A stretch of 64,000 bases of DNA from Fodinibacter sp963747405 (GCA_963747405.1 CAVVFG010000004.1:1-64000), one strand, 5' to 3'. Positions 37,678-46,519 are shown, counted from the first letter of the stretch. The notes: generated by a model not told the origin, from the sequence alone. Numbers and translations: made by a program.

Positions 37678-38970
37678 GTGGCCAGCATCGAAGCCGTAGG
37701 CGCCCGCGAGATCCTCGACTCGCGCGGCAACCCCACCGTCGAGGTCGAGGTCGCCCTCGACGACGGCACGCTCGCCCGGGCCGCCGTGCCCAGCGGAGCG
37801 TCGACGGGGGCCTTCGAGGCCGTCGAGCGCCGCGACGGCGACAAGGGCCGCTACCTCGGCAAGGGCGTGGTGAAGGCCGTCGACGCCGTCATCGACGAGC
37901 TCGGCCCCAAGCTGATCGGCATGGAGGCCAGCGAGCAGCGCCTGGTCGACGCCGAGATGCTGGCGATCGACGGCAGCGCCAACAAGGAGAAGATCGGCGC
38001 CAACGCCATCCTCGGCGTCTCGCTCGCAGTGGCCCGGGCCGCGGCCGACTCCGCCGACCTGCCGCTGTTCCGCTACGTCGGTGGCCCGAACGCCCACGTG
38101 CTGCCGGTGCCGATGATGAACATCCTCAACGGCGGCAGCCACGCCGACTCCAACGTCGACATCCAGGAGTTCATGATCGCGCCGATCGGCGCCGACAGCT
38201 TCCGCGAGGCGCTGCGCTGGGGCGCCGAGGTCTACCACGCGCTCAAGGGCGTGCTGAAGGAGAAGGGCCTGGCCACCGGACTCGGCGACGAGGGCGGCTT
38301 CGCCCCCAACCTGCCGAGCAACCGGGCCGCGCTCGACCTCATCCTCGAGGCCATCGAGAAGGCCGGCTACACCCCCGGCGAGCAGGTCGCGCTCGCGCTC
38401 GACGTCGCGGCCTCCGAGTTCCACGGCGAGGGCGGCTACGCCTTCGAGGGCGGCACCAAGACCGCCGCCGAGATGGTCGACTACTACGCCGACCTCGTCG
38501 CGTCCTACCCGCTGGTGTCGATCGAGGACCCCCTCGACGAGAGCGACTGGGAGGGCTGGAAGACGATGACCGACCGGATGGGCGACGACGTCCAGATCGT
38601 CGGCGACGACCTGTTCGTCACCAACCCCGAGCGGCTCGCACGCGGCATCGAGACGGGCACCGCCAACGCCCTGCTCGTCAAGGTCAACCAGATCGGCTCG
38701 CTCACCGAGACCTTGGACGCCGTCGAGCTCGCCCAGCGCAACGGCTACCGCTGCATGATGAGCCACCGCTCCGGCGAGACCGAGGACACCACGATCGCCG
38801 ACCTCGCCGTCGCCACGAACTGCGGCCAGATCAAGACCGGTGCCCCGGCCCGGTCCGAGCGGGTCGCGAAGTACAACCAGCTGCTGCGCATCGAGGAGGA
38901 GCTCGACGACGCCGCGGTCTACGCCGGCGCGGGCGCCTTCCCGCGCTTCACCCGCCGCCACCAGGGCTGA
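37678..38970 (+). CDS. eno: Enolase
   Basis: This 430-residue glycolytic enzyme interconverts 2-phosphoglycerate and phosphoenolpyruvate. It has AREILDSRGNPTVEVEV, SGASTGAFEAVERRD, the catalytic loop around HALKGVLKEKGLATGLGDEGGFAPNL, the Mg ligands in ALDVAASEF, SIEDPLDESDW and VGDDLFVTN, and the signature LLVKVNQIGSLTET. AAGGAG lies 6 nt before GTG 37678. TAGGCT (37626-37631) is a likely -10 box. It leads the eno-ftsB-DUF501-ppx operon. Confidence 0.97.
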   Translation: MASIEAVGAREILDSRGNPTVEVEVALDDGTLARAAVPSGASTGAFEAVERRDGDKGRYLGKGVVKAVDAVIDELGPKLIGMEASEQRLVDAEMLAIDGSANKEKIGANAILGVSLAVARAAADSADLPLFRYVGGPNAHVLPVPMMNILNGGSHADSNVDIQEFMIAPIGADSFREALRWGAEVYHALKGVLKEKGLATGLGDEGGFAPNLPSNRAALDLILEAIEKAGYTPGEQVALALDVAASEFHGEGGYAFEGGTKTAAEMVDYYADLVASYPLVSIEDPLDESDWEGWKTMTDRMGDDVQIVGDDLFVTNPERLARGIETGTANALLVKVNQIGSLTETLDAVELAQRNGYRCMMSHRSGETEDTTIADLAVATNCGQIKTGAPARSERVAKYNQLLRIEEELDDAAVYAGAGAFPRFTRRHQG

Positions 38971-38978
38971 GCCCGAGC

Positions 38979-39512
38979 ATGGCCACGGGGCGCTCTCGCG
39001 GTCCGGCGTCGCGACCACCGCGACGTCCGGCCGGGTCGCGCCCGCGGGCGGCCACCCGTGGCGCGGCATCCGCACCGGTGACCGCCCGCATCGGGTGGCG
39101 CAGCCGGCTGACGACGGCGGCGAAGGACCGCCGGGCCCGGCGCGGCGCGGTGCTGCTGTCGATCGTCGCCTTCCTCATGGTGCTGCTCGGCTCAACGGTG
39201 GCGGCCTACGTGGGCCAGCAGGGCGACATCGCGGCGCTCGAGGACAAGGTGGCGGGCCAGCAGCTCGACGTCGAGGCGCTCAAGGCCGAGCGGGAGCGCT
39301 GGCGCGACCCGGCCTACGTCGAGCAGCAGGCCCGGCAGCGGCTGAAGTTCGTCAAGCCGGGGGAGCGGTCCTACACGGTGCTCGACGCCAAGCCGGCCAC
39401 TGGCACGAGCGACCCGGTGGGCGACGTGGCCACCCCCGACACGCCACTGCCGTGGTACCAGACCGTCTGGGAGTCGACCCGCACCGCCGACGTGCCGGGG
39501 GCTCGCCGGTGA
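38979..39512 (+). CDS. FtsB/DivIC-type septum formation initiator
   Basis: This 177-residue single-pass membrane protein is a divisome component. It has a basic, Arg/Pro/Ala-rich cytoplasmic tail (about 1-55), one helix (GAVLLSIVAFLMVLLGSTVAAY, about 56-78), and an external coiled coil (DIAALEDKVAGQQLDVEALKAERERW). The family box RDPAYVEQQARQRLKFVKPGE follows. It starts 8 bp after eno, the conserved place in actinobacteria, and overlaps the next gene by 4 nt. Confidence 0.9.
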   Translation: MATGRSRGPASRPPRRPAGSRPRAATRGAASAPVTARIGWRSRLTTAAKDRRARRGAVLLSIVAFLMVLLGSTVAAYVGQQGDIAALEDKVAGQQLDVEALKAERERWRDPAYVEQQARQRLKFVKPGERSYTVLDAKPATGTSDPVGDVATPDTPLPWYQTVWESTRTADVPGARR

Positions 39513-40063
39513 CCGCAGGTGCCGACCTGCCGCCCGTCGTGCAGGCCGACCTCGACGCCGTCTCTCGGCAGCTGGGGCGCCCGGCCCGCGGCGTCGCCGA
39601 GGTCGCCCACCGCTGCCCGTGCGGGCAGCCCGACGTCGTGCGCACGCAGCCGCGGCTGCCCGACGGCACGCCGTTCCCGACCTCGTTCTACGCCACCTGT
39701 CCCCGGCTCACCGGTGCGCTGTCGACCCTCGAGAGCCAGGGCGTCATGCGCGAGATGAGCGACCGGCTCGAGGTCGATGCCGACCTGCGCGACCGGTATG
39801 CCGCGGCGCACCACGACTACCTGCGGCGTCGCGCCGAGCTCGGTGACGTGCCCGAGGTGGCCGGCGTGTCCGCGGGCGGGATGCCCGCCCGGGTCAAGTG
39901 CCTGCACGTGCTCGTCGCCCACTCCCTCGCCGCCGGTCCGGGCGTCAACCCGCTCGGTGACGAGGCCCTGGCCATGCTCGACCCGTGGTGGGAACGGCAT
40001 CCCTGCTCGGCCGACGCGCCAGGTGCCGACCACGACCTGGCGGGTGCCGGGAGCGCACCGTGA
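39509..40063 (+). CDS. DUF501 family protein
   Basis: This 184-residue conserved protein has no assigned function. It has the family features: a Cys pair in HRCPCGQPDVV, LPDGTPFPTSFYATCPRL, and MPARVKCLHVLVAHSLAAGPGVNPLGDEAL toward the C-terminus. The conserved Cys and His suggest a metal site. The GTG at 39509 overlaps the upstream stop, and its own stop overlaps ppx. This order is kept across actinobacteria, which argues for a functional link with Ppx or cell division. Confidence 0.88.
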   Translation: MTAGADLPPVVQADLDAVSRQLGRPARGVAEVAHRCPCGQPDVVRTQPRLPDGTPFPTSFYATCPRLTGALSTLESQGVMREMSDRLEVDADLRDRYAAAHHDYLRRRAELGDVPEVAGVSAGGMPARVKCLHVLVAHSLAAGPGVNPLGDEALAMLDPWWERHPCSADAPGADHDLAGAGSAP

Positions 40064-41016
40064 GCGACGGCATCCGCCCCCGCGTCGCCGCGATCGACTG
40101 CGGCACCAACTCGCTGCGCCTGCTCGTGGCCGACGTCGGGGACGACGGTCGGCTCACCGACGTGGTGCGCCGGATGGAGATCGTGCGGCTGGGCCAGGGC
40201 ATCGACCGCACCCGGGAAATCGCGCCGGAGGCGATGGAGCGGACCCTGCGCGTCACCCGCGAGTACGCCGAGCAGTGCCGGTCGCTGGGCGTCGGGCGGG
40301 TGCGCTTCGTGGCCACCTCTGCCTCGCGCGACGCGCGCAACGCCGACGAGTTCGTCGCCGGGGTGCGCGAGGCGTTCGGCGACCTCGACGTCGCCCCGGA
40401 GGTGGTCGACGGCGACACCGAGGCGCGCTTCTCGTTCACCGGGGCCACCGGAGACCTGCAGGCGATCGGGGTTCCCGGCCCCTACCTCGTCGTCGACCTC
40501 GGTGGCGGCTCCACCGAGCTGGTGCGCGGCACGGCCGACGTCGAGGCTGCGCTCTCGGTCGACGTGGGCAGCGTGCGGATCACCGAGCGGCACCTGCACT
40601 CCGACCCGCCGACCCCCGACGAGGTGGCCGCAGCCCGGCGTGACGTCGACGCCGCACTCGTTGCCGTGGAGGAGGGTGTCGACCTCACCGGCATCGGCGC
40701 GGTCGTGGGGTTGGCCGGCACGATCACGACGATCACCGCGCACGCGCTGGGGCTGTCGTCCTACGACCCGGATGCCGTCCACCTCGCACGCCTCCCCGCC
40801 GCCACGCTGCGCGCGGCGTGCGACTCGCTGCTGGCGATGGGGCATGCCGAGCGGGCCGCCCTGCCCTACCTGCACCCGGGGCGGGTCGACGTCATCGCCG
40901 GTGGGGCCCTGGTCTGGGAGCAGGTGCTCGCCCGGGCGGTGAGCCGCTCGCCGGGTGCCGTCGTCGTGACGTCCGAGCACGACATCCTCGACGGGATCGC
41001 ACTCTCCCTGACCTGA
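40060..41016 (+). CDS. ppx: Ppx/GppA exopolyphosphatase family protein
   Basis: This 318-residue ASKHA-fold phosphatase is likely to act on polyphosphate or pppGpp. It has VAAIDCGTNSLRLLVADV (phosphate 1), VATSASRDARNADEFV, VDLGGGSTELVRG (phosphate 2) and VGLAGTITTITAHALGL. This is the short actinobacterial type without the C-terminal HD domain of E. coli Ppx. The start overlaps the DUF501 stop. It is the last gene of the eno operon and is followed by a long palindrome. Confidence 0.92.
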   Translation: MSDGIRPRVAAIDCGTNSLRLLVADVGDDGRLTDVVRRMEIVRLGQGIDRTREIAPEAMERTLRVTREYAEQCRSLGVGRVRFVATSASRDARNADEFVAGVREAFGDLDVAPEVVDGDTEARFSFTGATGDLQAIGVPGPYLVVDLGGGSTELVRGTADVEAALSVDVGSVRITERHLHSDPPTPDEVAAARRDVDAALVAVEEGVDLTGIGAVVGLAGTITTITAHALGLSSYDPDAVHLARLPAATLRAACDSLLAMGHAERAALPYLHPGRVDVIAGGALVWEQVLARAVSRSPGAVVVTSEHDILDGIALSLT

Positions 41017-41021
41017 TCCGC

Positions 41022-41100
41022 CGTCCCCACATCGACCAATAGGTCACAGGAGGGACGGGGGGCCTGTCCCTGCTGTGACCTATTGGTCGAAATCGGGACG
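41022..41100. repeat. Inverted pair of the 36-bp repeat, long hairpin after ppx
   Basis: Units at 41022-41056 and 41066-41100 face each other around 9 nt (GGGGGGCCT). Each contains CGACCAATAGGTCACAG, and the arms pair over about 35 bp with few mismatches. It can act as a terminator for the ppx operon and for anything reading in from the right. Confidence 0.85.
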
Positions 41101-41195
41101 CCGACACACGGCGGTGCTCTGGTTCTGGCGGTAATGTGGATTGCGCGGTAGTGTGCGAACCGCTCATGATGGCGCGACGCGAAGGATGGTGGCCG

Positions 41196-41528
41196 GTGGA
41201 CGGAACCCAGCTGGTCAAGGGGGTGCTCGACCTCGCGGTGCTCGCGGTCGTCGCTCGCGAGGACGGCTACGGCTACGACGTCGTGCGCCGCCTGCGCGCG
41301 GCGGGCCTGGAGGAGGTCGGCGACGCGTCGGTCTACGGCACGCTGCGCCGGCTCTACTCGGCGGGGGCACTGACCTCCTACGTGGTGCCCTCCGACGAGG
41401 GGCCGCACCGCAAGTACTACGGCATCAACGCGCAGGGGCGCACGGTGCTCGAGACGCAGGGCAAGACGTGGGCGGCGTTCGCCGCGACGATGGACGGTCT
41501 GCTCGACCGGGCAGGAGTGCGGTCATGA
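41196..41528 (+). CDS. PadR-family transcriptional regulator
   Basis: This 110-residue winged-helix protein has TQLVKGVLDLAVLAVVAREDGYGYDVVRRL, then the recognition part EVGDASVYGTLRRLYSAGALTSY and the wing (GPHRKYYGINAQG), a full PadR core. GTG 41196 follows AAGGATGG at 9 nt; a longer start at 41166 is possible. TAATGT (41132-41137) could be its -10 box. It overlaps the downstream membrane gene by 4 nt, the usual PadR-HAAS pair in which the regulator controls the membrane protein. Confidence 0.88.
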   Translation: MDGTQLVKGVLDLAVLAVVAREDGYGYDVVRRLRAAGLEEVGDASVYGTLRRLYSAGALTSYVVPSDEGPHRKYYGINAQGRTVLETQGKTWAAFAATMDGLLDRAGVRS

Positions 41529-42535
41529 ACGACACGACGATGATGGGGGCCGCGCAGGCCGAGGACGTGCGGGCCTACGTGACGGCGGTGCGCGCCTGGC
41601 TCGCCGACCTGCCCGCCGTCGAGGTCGAGGAGCTGACGGCCGGGATGGAGGCCGACCTCGCCGAGCGCGCCGCGGAGTCGGGCGGCGCCCTCGGCGCTCT
41701 GCTCGGCCAGCCGGAGGCGTACGCCGCAGAGCTGCGGTCCGCGGCCGGGCTGCCCCCACGCGTGGAGCGGGTGGTGCCGGATGCCGTGCCGTCCGAGCCG
41801 TGGACCGACCGGCTCGAGCGTGAGGCGCACGAGCTCGTGGCCCGGCATCCGTGGCTGCGCGAGCTACGGCCGACCTGGTGGCTGGTGCGGGGCGCGGTGG
41901 CCGGGTGGGCGCTCGCGTCGCTGCTCGGCACCGGGCGCGTGGTGCTGCTGCCCTTCATCGGGGCGGCGCTCTCACTGTGGCTGGGCCTCGTGCTGCGCCG
42001 CCGCGAGCCGCTGGGCACCGGCATGCGGTTCGCCGTCGGCGCGGGCAACGCCCTGGCCGTGGTGCTCCTCCTCCCGACCCTGGCGTACTACGGGTCGCCA
42101 GCCCGGGACTCGTCAGATGTCGAGCTCAGCGACGCGGCAGGGGCGACGACCGGCCTGTCAGCGAACGGGTCGCCGGTCAGCAACATGTACGCCTACGACG
42201 CAGCCGGGCAGCGGGTGGCCGACGTGCGGCTCTTCGACCAGTTCGGCCAGCCGATCACCGTCTCGCCCCAGGTGGTCCCGGTGCCGGTCGGGCCGAACGG
42301 GGAGGAAGCCGTCGCCCGGCCGCCGGACCCCTGGGCGCTGTCGGTGTTCCCGATGCGCCTGGTGCCAGGGGTTGACCCGTGGGCCGCGGAGGCGGGTGAG
42401 TGGACGCCCCCGATGGTGGTCGTGCCGCTCGCCGGCTCGGCGCAGCCGAGTGCCACGCCGTCACCCTCGTCGTCTGCGAGCCCGAGCGCGTCGGCCACTG
42501 CCTCTCCGACCCCGACCCCGACCCCGACCCGGTGA
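41525..42535 (+). CDS. HAAS-type membrane protein
   Basis: This is a 336-residue protein. The first 90 residues (VRAYVTAVRAWLADLPAVEVEELTAGMEADLAERAAE) form the HAAS/DUF1700 helical domain seen next to PadR regulators. Two or three helices follow (about 118-190: WWLVRGAVAGWALASLLG, VVLLPFIGAALSLWLGLVL, VGAGNALAVVLLLPTLAYY). A long outside segment comes next, ending in a Ser/Pro/Thr tail of SPSPT repeats (last about 40 residues). The function is unknown. It is coupled to padR by ATGA overlap. Confidence 0.75.
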   Translation: MNDTTMMGAAQAEDVRAYVTAVRAWLADLPAVEVEELTAGMEADLAERAAESGGALGALLGQPEAYAAELRSAAGLPPRVERVVPDAVPSEPWTDRLEREAHELVARHPWLRELRPTWWLVRGAVAGWALASLLGTGRVVLLPFIGAALSLWLGLVLRRREPLGTGMRFAVGAGNALAVVLLLPTLAYYGSPARDSSDVELSDAAGATTGLSANGSPVSNMYAYDAAGQRVADVRLFDQFGQPITVSPQVVPVPVGPNGEEAVARPPDPWALSVFPMRLVPGVDPWAAEAGEWTPPMVVVPLAGSAQPSATPSPSSSASPSASATASPTPTPTPTR

Positions 42536-42545
42536 CCGCGGCGGT

Positions 42546-42585
42546 GGGTGCTCAGCCGGCTGCCCGGGCAACCGGTTGGGCACCC
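42546..42585. terminator. Hairpin, third copy of the 14/12/14 family
   Basis: GGGTGCTCAGCCGG (42546-42559), a 12-nt loop and CCGGTTGGGCACCC (42572-42585) pair in 12 of 14 positions, 10 bp after the membrane gene and 34 bp before the tRNA. It has the same arm ends and loop length as 21888-21927. Confidence 0.6.
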
Positions 42586-42618
42586 GACGCGAGAGTGCGA
42601 CCCGGCTACAGTGACGGG

Positions 42619-42693
42619 GCCCCCGTGGCCCAACTGGCAGAGGCAGGCGACTTAAAATCGCCACAGGTGCGGGTTCGACCCCCGTCGGGGGCA
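42619..42693 (+). tRNA. tRNA-Leu (anticodon UAA), short variable loop
   Basis: The acceptor stem GCCCCCG (42619-42625) pairs with CGGGGGC (42686-42692); discriminator A at 42693. The D arm has GGC/GCC with a TGGCAGA loop, and the anticodon stem GGCGA/TCGCC encloses CTTAAAA with anticodon TAA at 42653-42655. The T arm GCGGG-TTCGACC-CCCGT follows. CCA is not encoded. The variable region is only 6 nt (ACAGGT), whereas bacterial leucine tRNAs normally carry a long arm, so the identity rests on the anticodon and a Leu-like D loop. It would read the very rare UUA codon. Confidence 0.88.
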
Positions 42694-42884
42694 CTCTGCC
42701 GCCCGGCGGGAGCGGACGACGGTAGACAACACGCCGCAGCGGCTCGATCGCCGACGGCGAGTTCTCTACTCTCGTCGAGTCGCTCGTCCAGCGTTGGACG
42801 GTGCGGGAACAACGACCACGCCTCGCACGTCTAGGCTGGTGACACGTGCGGTGACGACACCGCCATGACCATCACGGAGGAACG

Positions 42885-43757
42885 ATGGCCAGCAACCCGG
42901 CCTTCAACCGCATCGAGAAGGACGCCAAGGACGGCTACGCCGGCTTCGGCGGCCCCGGCGCCGGCGCCGCCCAGCAGGCCGCCGCCGGCCAGGCAGCCAC
43001 CGCCGGGATGAGCGCCCAGCAGCTGCAGGACCTGTACAACCAGCCGTCGGCCGGCCCCGTCGACACCCGTCGGGTCACCATGGACGACGTCATCATGAAG
43101 ACGCTCAGCCTCTTCGCGATCGTGCTCGTCTTCGGGGCGATCGGCTGGGTCGTGGCCGCGAACAGCTCGACCGGTGGCTTTGCCCTCTGGATGGGCGGCA
43201 TGATCGGCACGCTCGTGCTCGGTCTGGTCATCGCCTTCAAGAAGACCCTGAGCGTGCCGCTGATCCTGTTGTACGCCGTCGTCGAGGGGCTCTTCCTCGG
43301 CGCCGTCAGCCAGTTCTTCGCCCTCTACTTCGACGAGCCGAACACCCCGGCCTTTCAAGGCATCGTCGCGCAGGCGGTCATGGCCACGCTGGCCACCTTC
43401 ACGGGCATGTTCCTCGCCTACAAGTTCGGCCTGATCAAGGTGACCGCCAAGTTCCGGCGGATCATGACGATGATGATCATCGGCTACGCGCTCTTCGCCG
43501 TCGTGAACGTCATCTTCGCGATCGTCACGAACACCCAGTTCGGCATCGGCGGCAGCGGCGGCCTGGGCATCGGCATCTCGCTCTTCGCGGTCGGGCTGGC
43601 GTCGTTCACTCTGGCCCTCGACTTCGACTCGATCGAGCGCGCCATCGCCAGCGGCGCCCCGCAGAAGTACTCGTGGCTCCTCGCGCACGGCCTGATCGTC
43701 ACCCTGGTGTGGCTCTACATCGAGTTCCTCCGTCTCTTCGCGCGTCTGCGTCAGTGA
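42885..43757 (+). CDS. Bax inhibitor-1/YccA family membrane protein
   Basis: This 290-residue protein has a Gly/Ala/Gln-rich cytoplasmic N-terminus (about 1-60) and seven predicted helices (MKTLSLFAIVLVFGAIGWVV through LLAHGLIVTLVWLYIEFLRLF), with the family DFDSIERAI segment before the last helix. Relatives leak calcium or respond to stress; the bacterial role is not settled. GGAGGAA lies before ATG 42885. TAGGCT at 42832-42837 may be the -10 box. It overlaps the next gene by 4 nt. Confidence 0.9.
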   Translation: MASNPAFNRIEKDAKDGYAGFGGPGAGAAQQAAAGQAATAGMSAQQLQDLYNQPSAGPVDTRRVTMDDVIMKTLSLFAIVLVFGAIGWVVAANSSTGGFALWMGGMIGTLVLGLVIAFKKTLSVPLILLYAVVEGLFLGAVSQFFALYFDEPNTPAFQGIVAQAVMATLATFTGMFLAYKFGLIKVTAKFRRIMTMMIIGYALFAVVNVIFAIVTNTQFGIGGSGGLGIGISLFAVGLASFTLALDFDSIERAIASGAPQKYSWLLAHGLIVTLVWLYIEFLRLFARLRQ

Positions 43758-44221
43758 CGGTAGACCGCACCACCGACACCGCCGGGGCAGGGTCACCTGC
43801 CCCGGCGGTGTCGTCTGTGCCGCCGGGCGCCGGCGTCCACCGACCTGGTGCCGCGCGCGCCGCGCGCGCCGGCCGACCGGCAGCCGACGTCGTCGCCCCC
43901 GAAGCGCGCGCCGAGCTCGACCGGATCCGCCGCCGTTGGGGCGAGCTGCCGCTCGGGCAGGCGCAGGCCCGGATGCCGTTGCTGCGCGCCCTGCTCACCG
44001 ACCTCGCCCCGCGCTCCTCCCGACCTGGTGCGGACCACCCACCGCCGAAGGCTCCGCGGGAGCCCGCGGAGGTGGGTCCTGCGCACGAAGTCGTGCTGCC
44101 CGCCCTCGGGCCGGCGGTGGTCGTCGACCAGCTGGTCGTGCTGGTCTGGGACGCCTACGCCGAGGGGCGCGGCGACGGCATCCCCGAGGCGCTCGTCGCG
44201 GCCCGTCGCGCACTGGCCTGA
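43754..44221 (+). CDS. Hypothetical protein coupled to the Bax-inhibitor gene
   Basis: This 155-residue protein of unknown function has an Ala/Pro/Gly-rich first third. An Arg-rich helical part follows (APEARAELDRIRRRWGELPLGQAQARMPLLRALLTDLA, about 56-94). The end is conserved-looking (VVLPALGPAVVVDQLVVLVWDAYAEGRGDGIPEALVAARRAL). The GTG at 43754 overlaps the preceding stop, which supports it as a real gene. No membrane segment or motif is recognised. Confidence 0.65.
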   Translation: MTVDRTTDTAGAGSPAPAVSSVPPGAGVHRPGAARAARAGRPAADVVAPEARAELDRIRRRWGELPLGQAQARMPLLRALLTDLAPRSSRPGADHPPPKAPREPAEVGPAHEVVLPALGPAVVVDQLVVLVWDAYAEGRGDGIPEALVAARRALA

Positions 44222-44309
44222 CGGCCCACCCGCCCCGCCACGGACCCGGCGGCCCGTCCCCCGGGGAATCTGGCCTGCGCACAACGGACCACCAGCCATT
44301 CGACGGCGC

Positions 44310-44315
44310 TACGTT
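44310..44315 (+). promoter_or_regulatory. -10 box of leaderless gntK
   Basis: TACGTT ends 6 nt before the gntK ATG with no Shine-Dalgarno sequence between. The region before it is the only AT-richer patch in the intergenic gap. Confidence 0.4.
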
Positions 44316-44321
44316 TCGAAC

Positions 44322-44870
44322 ATGGCCGACAGCGATGTTCGACCTGGGGACCCCGATCTTGACGTCGTGATCGTCATGGGTGTGTCCGGGTGCGGGAAGT
44401 CGACAGTGGCGAAGGGGCTGTCGACGGTGCTGGGGTGGGAGTTCGCCGAGGGCGACGCCTTCCACCCCGAGGCCAACGTCGAGAAGATGCGCAGCGGCAC
44501 CCCGCTAGATGACGAGGACCGCTGGCCGTGGCTCGAGGCCATCGGCGAGTGGATCTCGGGCAAGGAGGCCCTCGGCGAGTCGGCCGTGGTCACCTGCTCG
44601 GCACTGCGCCGCGCCTACCGCGACCTGCTGCGCGAGGGCCGCCCGCACGTCCGCTTCCTCCACGTCACTGCCGAGTCCGACGTCATCCGCGACCGGATGG
44701 AGCACCGGCCCGGCCACTACATGCCGTCGTCGTTGCTGCAGAGCCAGCTGGCCACCCTCGAGCCGCTCGAGGATGACGAGCCGGGTGTGACCATCACCAA
44801 CGAGGGCAGCGCCGCCCAGGTCCTCGACCGGGCGCTCGCCGCGCTCGGCCACCGAAAGGAGCACGCCTGA
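44322..44870 (+). CDS. gntK: Gluconokinase
   Basis: This 182-residue P-loop kinase phosphorylates gluconate to 6-phosphogluconate for the pentose phosphate pathway. Walker A is GVSGCGKST (about 20-28). Family motifs are FAEGDAFHPEANVEKMRSGTPLDDEDRWPWL, VTCSALRRAYRDLLR and the C-terminal GHYMPSSLLQSQLATLEPL. Its stop overlaps the permease start (TGATG), forming a two-gene gluconate operon. No GntR regulator lies beside it in the window. Confidence 0.94.
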   Translation: MADSDVRPGDPDLDVVIVMGVSGCGKSTVAKGLSTVLGWEFAEGDAFHPEANVEKMRSGTPLDDEDRWPWLEAIGEWISGKEALGESAVVTCSALRRAYRDLLREGRPHVRFLHVTAESDVIRDRMEHRPGHYMPSSLLQSQLATLEPLEDDEPGVTITNEGSAAQVLDRALAALGHRKEHA

Positions 44871-46519
44871 TGTCTCTTCTCCAGGTGCCCGCTGCCGCCT
44901 CGGCAGCGCTGTCGACGAGGCTTCCCCTCGCCGACGCCCCTCCCGTCTACGCGGGTGACGGGCAGCTCGTCGCCGCCTGCCTGCTCGGGATCTTCGCCGT
45001 GGTCGTGCTCATCACCTGGGGAAAGGTCCATCCGTTCCTCGCGCTGATGCTGGGCTCTGCCGTCCTCGGCGTCGTGGCGACCATGCCCCCGGGCGACACG
45101 GTCACGAGCTTCGTGGCGGGGTTCGGGGCGACGGCGGGGGCCGTCGGCATCCTCATCGCCCTCGGCGCGATGATCGGCAAGCTCCTCGAGGACTCCGGTG
45201 GGGCCAACCGCATCGTGGCCACGCTCGTGGGCAAGGTGGGGCCTGGCGGCCTGCCCTGGATGATGGCGGCGATCGCGGCCATCCTGGGTCTGCCGCTGTT
45301 CTTCGAGGTGGGCGTCGTGCTGCTCGTGCCCGTGGTGATCCTGGTCGCGCAGCGCACCGGGTTGTCACTCATGAAGGTCGGCATCCCCGCGCTCGCGGGC
45401 CTGTCGGTGCTGCACGGCCTGGTGCCACCCCACCCGGGCCCGCTGACCGCGATCGGGCTGCTCAACGCCGACCTCGGCCGCACGCTCATCTTCGGCATCC
45501 TCATCGCCATCCCGACCGTCATCGTGGCCGGTCCCCTCCTGGCCCGGTTCGTCGACCAGTGGGTGCCCAAGTCGGCGGACGACATCACCCTGTTCGCCAC
45601 CGAGGCGGCGGGCGGGGCCCCGGCGGTTCCGGCGGGGCGAGCCGAGTCGCGGGCGGCCGGCACCGAGGACGCGGACCGGGGCGGCTCGGTCAGCCTCGAC
45701 ACCCGCGACCCCGGTCGCGGCTCCGACCTGCCGTCGGACACCCGCCGGGGTGACTCCGGCGAGGGCGGCCGGGATGCCGGAGAGCCCAAGACCGACGAGG
45801 ACGGCCGGTTCAGCTCGTTCGAGGAGCCGCTGGAGCCCGGCCGCAAGCGGGTGGGCTTCGCCCCGGCCATCATCGGCATCACGCTCCCGGTGATGCTCAT
45901 GCTGGTCGACGCCATCACCAAGCTGGTCGTCACCGACGAGGAGGCCGGGGTCCGCAAGACCATGGACTTCATCGGCACCCCCATCGTCGCCCTGCTCATC
46001 GCGGTGATCTACTGCTACATCGCCCTCGGCCTCGGCTCCGGCCTCGACAAGGGCAAGGTCAGCGACTCCGTCGGCTCGGCGCTGCCCGGCATCGCGAGCA
46101 TCATCCTGATCGTCGCCGCCGGAGGTGGCTTCAAGCAGACGCTCATCGACGCCGGCGTGGGCAACGTCATCAAGGACTGGGCCGAGGGCGTCAGCATCTC
46201 GGTGCTCGTGCTCGGCTGGCTCGTCGCCGTGCTCATCCGGCTCGGCACCGGCTCGGCCACGGTCGCCACCATCACGGCCGCGGGCATCGTCGCACCGCTG
46301 GCCCCGACCCTGTCCGCCAACCACCTCGCGCTGCTCGTGCTCGCCGTCGGCTGCGGGTCACTCTTCTTCTCGCACGTCAACGACGCCGGGTTCTGGCTGG
46401 TCAAGGAGTACTTCGGGCTGACCGTGGGCGAGACGATCAAGTCGTGGTCGGTGATGGAGACGGTGATCTCGGTCTTCGGCTTCGCCCTGGTGATGGTGGC
46501 CAGCGTCATCGTCACCTAG
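44870..46519 (+). CDS. gntP: Gluconate permease (GntP family) with hydrophilic insert
   Basis: This 549-residue gluconate:proton symporter is about 100 residues longer than typical GntP/GntT. The helices and motifs are standard (GKVHPFLALMLGSAVLG, GLPLFFEVGVVLLVPVV, VPPHPGPLTAIGLL, GTGSATVATITAAGIVAP, FFSHVNDAGFWLVKEYF). Between helices at about residues 233-328 lies a polar loop rich in Gly, Asp, Arg, Glu and Ser (about 70 extra residues, 45605-45824). It is almost free of hydrophobic residues and probably cytosolic. It starts one base into the gntK stop. Confidence 0.9.
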   Translation: MSLLQVPAAASAALSTRLPLADAPPVYAGDGQLVAACLLGIFAVVVLITWGKVHPFLALMLGSAVLGVVATMPPGDTVTSFVAGFGATAGAVGILIALGAMIGKLLEDSGGANRIVATLVGKVGPGGLPWMMAAIAAILGLPLFFEVGVVLLVPVVILVAQRTGLSLMKVGIPALAGLSVLHGLVPPHPGPLTAIGLLNADLGRTLIFGILIAIPTVIVAGPLLARFVDQWVPKSADDITLFATEAAGGAPAVPAGRAESRAAGTEDADRGGSVSLDTRDPGRGSDLPSDTRRGDSGEGGRDAGEPKTDEDGRFSSFEEPLEPGRKRVGFAPAIIGITLPVMLMLVDAITKLVVTDEEAGVRKTMDFIGTPIVALLIAVIYCYIALGLGSGLDKGKVSDSVGSALPGIASIILIVAAGGGFKQTLIDAGVGNVIKDWAEGVSISVLVLGWLVAVLIRLGTGSATVATITAAGIVAPLAPTLSANHLALLVLAVGCGSLFFSHVNDAGFWLVKEYFGLTVGETIKSWSVMETVISVFGFALVMVASVIVT

